Shown here one piece after another: positions 5,832 to 9,494 of a DNA stretch of 9,494 nt. Position numbers and translations under genes: made by a program. Position 1 is the stretch's first letter. Each line of letters begins with the position of its first letter. Origin of the DNA: Anaerolineae bacterium (lineage in GTDB: Bacteria; Chloroflexota; Anaerolineae; DRVO01). The stretch lies in contig JAAYAV010000508.1 in NCBI GenBank assembly GCA_012719195.1, positions 1-9,494 of the forward strand. The letters run 5' to 3'. The notes under the pieces were generated by a model, which was not told the origin of the DNA, ran no database searches, and saw only the letters and a list, made by a program, of their open reading frames with translations.

Positions 5832-5860
5832 AGTATAATGAGCGGCTCCATACCGGTCAA
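5832..5860 (-). promoter_or_regulatory. Sigma-70 type promoter of tRNA-Leu, inside the sigma factor gene
   Basis: On the minus strand TTGACC (5860-5855) and TATACT (5837-5832) are 17 bp apart, close to consensus. Transcription should start near 5825, about 10 nt before the tRNA. The -35 and the spacer are made of the first 23 bases of the divergent ECF sigma gene. The plus strand reads TATAAT at 5834-5839, overlapping both this -10 and the sigma start codon. Confidence 0.75.
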
Positions 5861-6452
5861 ATCATCTCCGGCCGACCCGGACCTGGTCCGCGAGGCCAAG
5901 AAGGGCAGTCTGACGGCGTTCAATGCGCTCGCCGCCCGCCATCAGACGCTCCTCTACAACGTCGCCTACCGCGTCACCGGCAATCCTGACCTGGCCGCCG
6001 ACGCCACGCAAGAGGCACTCATCCTCGCCTACCGGCGCCTTCACCAGTACCGCGGCGGATCGCTCCGGGCCTGGCTGGCCCGCATAGCTACCAACTGTGC
6101 CTACGATCAGCTCCGTGCGCGGAAGCGTCAGAGTACCACCTCGCTGGAAGACATGGTCGAGGAAGAGGATCGTCTCGGCGCCCTCGAGGACCCCCACGCC
6201 TCTCCCGAGGATGCCGCCCTAGCCACCGAACTGGGCGAGGCCATCGCTGCGGCCGTGCTCACCCTACCCGAAGACCAGCGCTCGGTGATCGCCCTGGTGG
6301 ACTACAACCACTTCGACTATGAGGAGACGGCCCAAGCCCTCGACATCTCTCTCGGCACGGTCAAGTCACGTCTGAGCCGCGCACGGGCCCGCGTGCGAAA
6401 CGAGCTGTTGCGTCGTCATCCGGAACTCTTGGCCTCCCGAATGCGTCAATAG
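5838..6452 (+). CDS. ECF-type RNA polymerase sigma factor
   Basis: This is a 204-residue extracytoplasmic-function (group IV) sigma factor that directs RNA polymerase to a stress or envelope regulon. Region 2 (about 27-97) shows FNALAARHQTLLYNVAYRV, then DLAADATQEALILAYRRL with the usual DxxQEA core-binding pattern, then LRAWLARIATNCAYDQLR. An acidic linker (about 101-135) follows. Region 4 (about 140-190) has LPEDQRSVIALVDYNHFDYEE and the helix-turn-helix AQALDISLGTVKSRLSRAR for the -35. ATG 5838 is the only usable start, because the frame upstream has no start codon before a stop at 5781. It has no Shine-Dalgarno sequence, so a leaderless or otherwise unusual start is likely. The anti-sigma gene follows after 6 bp. 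Confidence 0.93.
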   Translation: MSGSIPVKSSPADPDLVREAKKGSLTAFNALAARHQTLLYNVAYRVTGNPDLAADATQEALILAYRRLHQYRGGSLRAWLARIATNCAYDQLRARKRQSTTSLEDMVEEEDRLGALEDPHASPEDAALATELGEAIAAAVLTLPEDQRSVIALVDYNHFDYEETAQALDISLGTVKSRLSRARARVRNELLRRHPELLASRMRQ

Positions 6453-6458
6453 GTTATC

Positions 6459-7700
6459 ATGGCTTCTAATCGAGAACTCACATCAAAAGAGTGCCGGCAC
6501 GTAGGCGAGTCTCTCTCGGCCTACCTGGATGGACAGCTGGGAGAGAAGGAGCGGGCGCTAATCGAGAGCCACCTGCCCGACTGCCCCCAGTGCTCGGCCG
6601 AGCTATCCGACCTCCGCTGCCTGGTCGACGCGATGCGGACGACCGCTCCGGTGCGTCCTCCTCGTTCGTTCCTGCTGTCCCCGACCATGGTCGAGGAGAA
6701 GCGCAGACGTTCCTGGTTCGACATCTGGTCCGCCCTGGCCCCGGCCATGGCCGGCGTGGCCGCCCTGTTGCTTGCCGCTCTGCTGTTCGTGGATTACCGC
6801 CTGTACCCGGACAACTCCGGGCTCGCCAGCTCCGCCGCACCGCCGACTGTACCGGCAGCAGAGGAGACGACAGTCGGGCTCGCTGCTGCTCCTTTCGCCG
6901 CGGAGGCCACCGCGCTGACAGAGGAACCTGCCCTGTCGCCGGAGGCCTTCTCTTCCCCCGCGGTGTTGGCGGCAGCTCCTTCCGACACTCCTTCCACCCC
7001 GGCTGCGGCTGCCTTCGCTGCCACTGAGCCCGCCGGCAGCGCCACTGAAGGAGCCGTTCCCCGGTCCGCGCCGAGTTGGCCCAGCCCGGAAGCAGCGACG
7101 GCGCCCATGGCCACCGTCGCCCCAGTAACGCCTGCAGCCGCTGCTACCGAAGCGGAGGCGCCTCTCACCGCTCAGGGGCGCACCACTGAGGAGTACGCCG
7201 CTCCCGAAGCCGCCCCTCTCTCGGTGCCACCACCCTCAGCCGCCCCGGTCCGTCAGCCCACCGTCGAGGCCGCCGACGCAGCGGCCGGGGGCGAGACCGC
7301 CGAGAGCAGCGCCGCTGCCCTCGAGGGGCCGCCTGCCCTCGGCGCCACTGCCGACGGAGGCACCGAACAAGAGCCGGCTCCCGAAGCCGCCTCCCTGAAG
7401 CCCGCCGCCACAGCCGACACCGCGAGTGGGGCCGAAGAGGTAACCGAGCCCGCTAGCCTCAAGGTCGCACCCGATGCCGTCGCGGCGACGGAGGAGCCCA
7501 TGGCCGCGGCCACCGTTGTAGCCGCCGCACCGGCCGATCTTGGGCCCGCCACGGCGCAGCCCCTTGGTGCGCCGGCCTCGGCCCGCTCACTATCCACCGA
7601 GCCACCCCTCCTCCTGCGGCTCGGCCAGGTTCTGGCTGCTGTGCTGCTGCTGGCGGCAACGCTCACGTGGTCCGTCCGCCTCATCCGGCGCCGCGCCTGA
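6459..7700 (+). CDS. Zinc-finger anti-sigma factor with a long Ala/Pro-rich outer loop and two membrane helices
   Basis: This 413-residue protein is the likely partner that holds the upstream ECF sigma factor inactive at the membrane. Residues 10-60 form a ZAS (anti-sigma zinc) domain: Cys12, then HLPDCPQC with His38, Cys42 and Cys45. The spacing matches the RsrA zinc ligands as I remember them (Cys11, His37, Cys41, Cys44), so thiol sensing is possible. A first helix (about 91-110, LAPAMAGVAALLLAALLF) is followed by about 265 residues of Ala/Pro/Glu/Thr-rich low-complexity sequence. A second helix (about 384-406, LLLRLGQVLAAVLLLAATLTW) and a basic tail (RLIRRRA) end the protein. Both ends would be inside and the loop outside. 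Typical anti-sigma factors are 80-250 residues with one helix. Start ATG 6459 lies 6 bp after the sigma stop, with AGG overlapping that stop as a weak ribosome site, which suggests coupling. Confidence 0.88.
   Translation: MASNRELTSKECRHVGESLSAYLDGQLGEKERALIESHLPDCPQCSAELSDLRCLVDAMRTTAPVRPPRSFLLSPTMVEEKRRRSWFDIWSALAPAMAGVAALLLAALLFVDYRLYPDNSGLASSAAPPTVPAAEETTVGLAAAPFAAEATALTEEPALSPEAFSSPAVLAAAPSDTPSTPAAAAFAATEPAGSATEGAVPRSAPSWPSPEAATAPMATVAPVTPAAAATEAEAPLTAQGRTTEEYAAPEAAPLSVPPPSAAPVRQPTVEAADAAAGGETAESSAAALEGPPALGATADGGTEQEPAPEAASLKPAATADTASGAEEVTEPASLKVAPDAVAATEEPMAAATVVAAAPADLGPATAQPLGAPASARSLSTEPPLLLRLGQVLAAVLLLAATLTWSVRLIRRRA
6810..7604 (+). repeat. Ala/Pro/Glu/Thr low-complexity coding segment
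   Basis: This segment encodes roughly residues 118-382 of the anti-sigma factor. It uses almost only Ala, Pro, Glu, Thr, Ser, Val and Gly, with no cysteine and few aromatic residues. Short phrases recur loosely (PEAAPL, PEAASLKPA, EPASLKVAP), but there is no exact tandem unit. It probably forms a disordered stalk or sheath through the cell wall. Confidence 0.8.
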
Positions 7701-7749
7701 CCGCTATCTCGCCCCACCGACCCGTATCTGCAGCAGCCGCCGCGAGAGT

Positions 7750-7778
7750 TTGACGCTTCTGCGGACTTGGACCATCAT
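7750..7778 (+). promoter_or_regulatory. Possible promoter of the aminotransferase gene
   Basis: TTGACG (7750-7755) and CATCAT (7773-7778) are 17 bp apart, with five and four matches to the -35 and -10 consensus. It lies in the 159-bp gap after the anti-sigma gene and would give a leader of about 75 nt. Confidence 0.45.
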
Positions 7779-7814
7779 GCATGCTGCTGCCCTGAAAGGG
7801 AGCGGTGATCTTTG

Positions 7815-7837
7815 CCGCCGCCCGGCTGCGGGCGCGG
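7815..7837 (+). other. GC-rich hairpin in the aminotransferase leader
   Basis: CGCCCG (7819-7824) pairs with CGGGCG (7829-7834) around GCTG. CCG (7815-7817) then pairs with CGG (7835-7837), leaving C7818 bulged. It ends 8 nt before the ribosome site. It has no T tract and matches no riboswitch I know, so it may only shape the leader. Confidence 0.3.
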
Positions 7838-7859
7838 ACAACCGAAGGGAGAAAGGTCA

Positions 7860-9191
7860 ATGGCAAGCGAGTTGGCGCTACTAGGTGGGCCCCAGGCCGT
7901 CAAGAGCGACCCTGGTGACATGTTCGCCTGGCCCATCGTGACACCCGATATCGAGCAGGCCGTCCTTGAGGTCCTGCGCCGTGGGGCAATGTCGGGCATG
8001 GACGTTACCAAGCAGCTGGAGAAGGAGTTCGCTGCCTGGCACGGCATGGAGGGCTACTGCCTCGGGCACAACACCGGTACCCAGGCTATCCAGGCTGCCA
8101 TGTTCGGCGTCGGTGTCGGCAAGGGCGACGAGATCATCTGCCCCAGCATCACGTACTGGGCTTCGTGCCTCCAGGCCTACACCCTGGGCGCCACCGTCGT
8201 CTTCGCCGACGTGGACCCGGACACCGTCTGTATCGACCCCAATGACCTCGAGCGCCGCATCAGCCCGCGGACGAAGGCTATCGTCGCCGTGCACTATGCC
8301 GGTCACCCGGCGGACATGGACCCCATCCTCGAGATCGCCCGCCGGCACAACGTGGCCGTTATCGAGGACGTTTCCCACGCTCACGGGGCGCTCTACAAGG
8401 GCAAGATGGTCGGCACCTTCGGCGACGCAGCCGGCTTCTCCATCATGTCGGGCAAGTCGTTTGCTGCCGGCGAAGGCGGCCTGCTCCTGACTCCCAAGAA
8501 GGAGGTCTACGAGCGCGCCTTGGTATTCGGTCATTACGCCCGCGCCAACGAGCTTACCATCCCCGAGTATGTCGCCGGTGGTGGACTGCCCTGGGGTGGC
8601 TACAAGAACCGGATGAACCAGCTCACCGCGGCCATGGCCCGTGTGCAGCTGAAGAAGTACCCTGGGGAAATGGGCGATATTGATCGCGCCATGAACTACT
8701 TCTGGGATAAGGTCGGCGACCTACCGGGCATCCGCTCGCACCGACCGGCGTGGGGTAACAGCACCAAGGGTGGCTGGTATGCTCCGCACGGGCTCTACCG
8801 CCCCGAGGAACTGGGCGGCCTTTCCGTGCACCGCTTCTGTGAGGCCCTACGCGCCGAGGGCGCTACCTCCGGACCGGGCTGCAACAAGGCTCTCCACCAG
8901 CACCCGCTCTTCCAGACCGTGGACGTCTATCGCGCCGGCAAGCCCACTCGTATCGCCAACCTCCCGGACGACGTGGACGTGCGCGAGACCGATGCTGATC
9001 TTCCCGTGTCCTCCGGGATGCAGGAGCGCATCTACAACATACCGTGGTTCAAGCACTATCGGACGGAGATCATCGACGAGTATGCCGAGGCCTTCCGCAA
9101 GGTCGTGCAGAACTACAAGGAACTCCTACCCGGCGATCCCGGCAACCCGCCCGCCGGCGGCGGCTGGGGACTGACCCGCCGCATCGGCTAG
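7860..9191 (+). CDS. DegT/DnrJ/EryC1/StrS family PLP-dependent aminotransferase
   Basis: This 443-residue enzyme belongs to the sugar aminotransferase family, which moves an amino group from glutamate or glutamine to keto-sugars or similar rings (for example AHBA-synthase relatives). The fold-type I landmarks are in order. NTGTQAIQAAM (71-81) is the phosphate-binding turn. IEDVSHAHGALYKGK (168-182) contains Asp170, expected to pair with the PLP ring nitrogen. SIMSGKSFAAGEGG (194-207) contains Lys199, the expected Schiff-base lysine, where relatives have a SFHxTK-type motif. The protein is longer than the usual 360-400 residues and ends in a Gly/Pro-rich tail (GDPGNPPAGGGWGLTRRIG). I chose ATG 7860 because AGGGAG (7846-7851) lies 8 nt upstream and the N terminus MASELALLGG suits the family. 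The in-frame ATG at 7812 has no ribosome site. Its substrate is unknown. Confidence 0.92.
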   Translation: MASELALLGGPQAVKSDPGDMFAWPIVTPDIEQAVLEVLRRGAMSGMDVTKQLEKEFAAWHGMEGYCLGHNTGTQAIQAAMFGVGVGKGDEIICPSITYWASCLQAYTLGATVVFADVDPDTVCIDPNDLERRISPRTKAIVAVHYAGHPADMDPILEIARRHNVAVIEDVSHAHGALYKGKMVGTFGDAAGFSIMSGKSFAAGEGGLLLTPKKEVYERALVFGHYARANELTIPEYVAGGGLPWGGYKNRMNQLTAAMARVQLKKYPGEMGDIDRAMNYFWDKVGDLPGIRSHRPAWGNSTKGGWYAPHGLYRPEELGGLSVHRFCEALRAEGATSGPGCNKALHQHPLFQTVDVYRAGKPTRIANLPDDVDVRETDADLPVSSGMQERIYNIPWFKHYRTEIIDEYAEAFRKVVQNYKELLPGDPGNPPAGGGWGLTRRIG

Positions 9192-9210
9192 TCTCACCGG
9201 CAAAGCGAGC

Positions 9211-9245
9211 GCGGCCGGACTCAGATGGGTCCGGCCGCTTCTTTC
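9211..9245 (+). terminator. Rho-independent terminator of the aminotransferase gene
   Basis: GCGGCCGGAC (9211-9220) pairs perfectly with GTCCGGCCGC (9229-9238) around an 8-nt loop, followed by TTCTTT (9239-9244), 19 bp after the stop codon. The minus-strand side reads GCTCGCTTTG, so the hairpin may also serve the convergent flavoprotein gene that ends at 9257. Confidence 0.85.
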
Positions 9246-9256
9246 CGCGCTCCCCC

Positions 9257-9494
9257 CTATGCTCTGCCTGCCGCCCGCCCTGCCACCCGGCCACTGGAGA
9301 AGGCAAACTGCAGGTTGTAGCCACCGCAGGGCCCCACCACATCGAGCACCTCCCCAGCCAGGTACAGCCCCACGCACTCCCGGCACTCCATCGTCGCGGC
9401 CTCGACCTCCGTCAGCGGTACGCCTCCCGTCGACAGCTGCGCCTGCGCGAAGCCCCTCGTCCCGGTGATGGCCACGCGCAAGTCTCTCAGTCGC
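9257..9494 (-). CDS. C-terminal end of a BaiN/HI0933-type FAD-dependent oxidoreductase (partial)
   Basis: The last 78 codons of a minus-strand gene run from the window edge to a TAG at 9259-9257. The sequence carries the C-terminal signature of HI0933/YhiN/BaiN-like flavoproteins. TGTRGFAQAQLSTGGVPLTEV is the part that closes the inserted domain (read as TGTRGFAQAQ then LSTGGVPLTEV). TMECRECVGLYLAGEVLDV then leads to GPCGGYNLQFAFSSGRVAG, which lines the FAD pocket in this fold. Family members are about 390-420 residues, so roughly four fifths lies outside the window. The enzyme is cytoplasmic, and its substrate is usually unknown; BaiN acts in bile-acid dehydroxylation, which is not implied here. 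It ends in an Arg/Ala tail (GRAAGRA). Confidence 0.88.
   Translation of the reverse strand, partial: RLRDLRVAITGTRGFAQAQLSTGGVPLTEVEAATMECRECVGLYLAGEVLDVVGPCGGYNLQFAFSSGRVAGRAAGRA

Noticed and set aside
6478..7717. Several frames on both strands over the anti-sigma gene
   Set aside because: They arise from the low-complexity GC-rich segment, which leaves all frames open. The sense frame alone shows a zinc motif and two membrane helices.
9259..9468. Plus-strand frame at the right edge
   Set aside because: It is the antisense of the flavoprotein gene end. The product is Pro/Arg-rich and has no ribosome site.

Overview
The window is a high-GC bacterial chromosome segment. Several traits point to the Chloroflexota, probably an Anaerolineae or Caldilineae-like lineage. 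These are membrane proteins whose outer domains sit on Thr-Pro-Val-Pro stalks, an anti-sigma factor with a very long Ala/Pro/Glu-rich loop, and a CENQGNH-type ectodomain that I recall, without having searched, from that phylum. This is inference from style, not from a marker gene. I see no mobile element, phage gene or CRISPR array.

Layout from left to right. The 3' end of an unrecognised gene (+) is followed by a Gfo/Idh/MocA sugar-type dehydrogenase (+). Next is tRNA-Phe(GAA), with a clear promoter and a hairpin behind it, and then a parallel beta-helix protein (+). A perfect 16-bp hairpin separates this from a convergent three-gene operon on the minus strand. That operon, in its own order, encodes a six-cysteine membrane-anchored small protein, an anchored protein with an outer beta domain, and a protein with two cyclic-nucleotide-binding-like domains, one membrane helix, a TP stalk and an outer beta domain. 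tRNA-Leu(CAA) follows on the minus strand, and its promoter lies inside the first codons of the divergent ECF sigma factor gene. The sigma factor is followed by its zinc-finger anti-sigma factor (+). Then come a DegT/DnrJ/EryC1/StrS aminotransferase (+), a strong rho-independent terminator, and the 3' end of a BaiN/HI0933-type flavoprotein (-).

How the parts may work together. The sigma/anti-sigma pair is a standard envelope or redox signalling module, with zinc ligands spaced as in RsrA. The minus-strand operon is the most novel part. Its second and third proteins appear to carry homologous Cys-bounded outer domains, and the third joins such a domain through one helix to a cytoplasmic pair of cNMP-like domains, the first of which lacks the phosphate-binding arginine. 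This looks like an envelope complex that relays a signal or position across the membrane by an undescribed mechanism. The dehydrogenase, beta-helix protein and aminotransferase would fit sugar or polysaccharide metabolism, but they are not in one operon here, so any shared pathway is only suggested.
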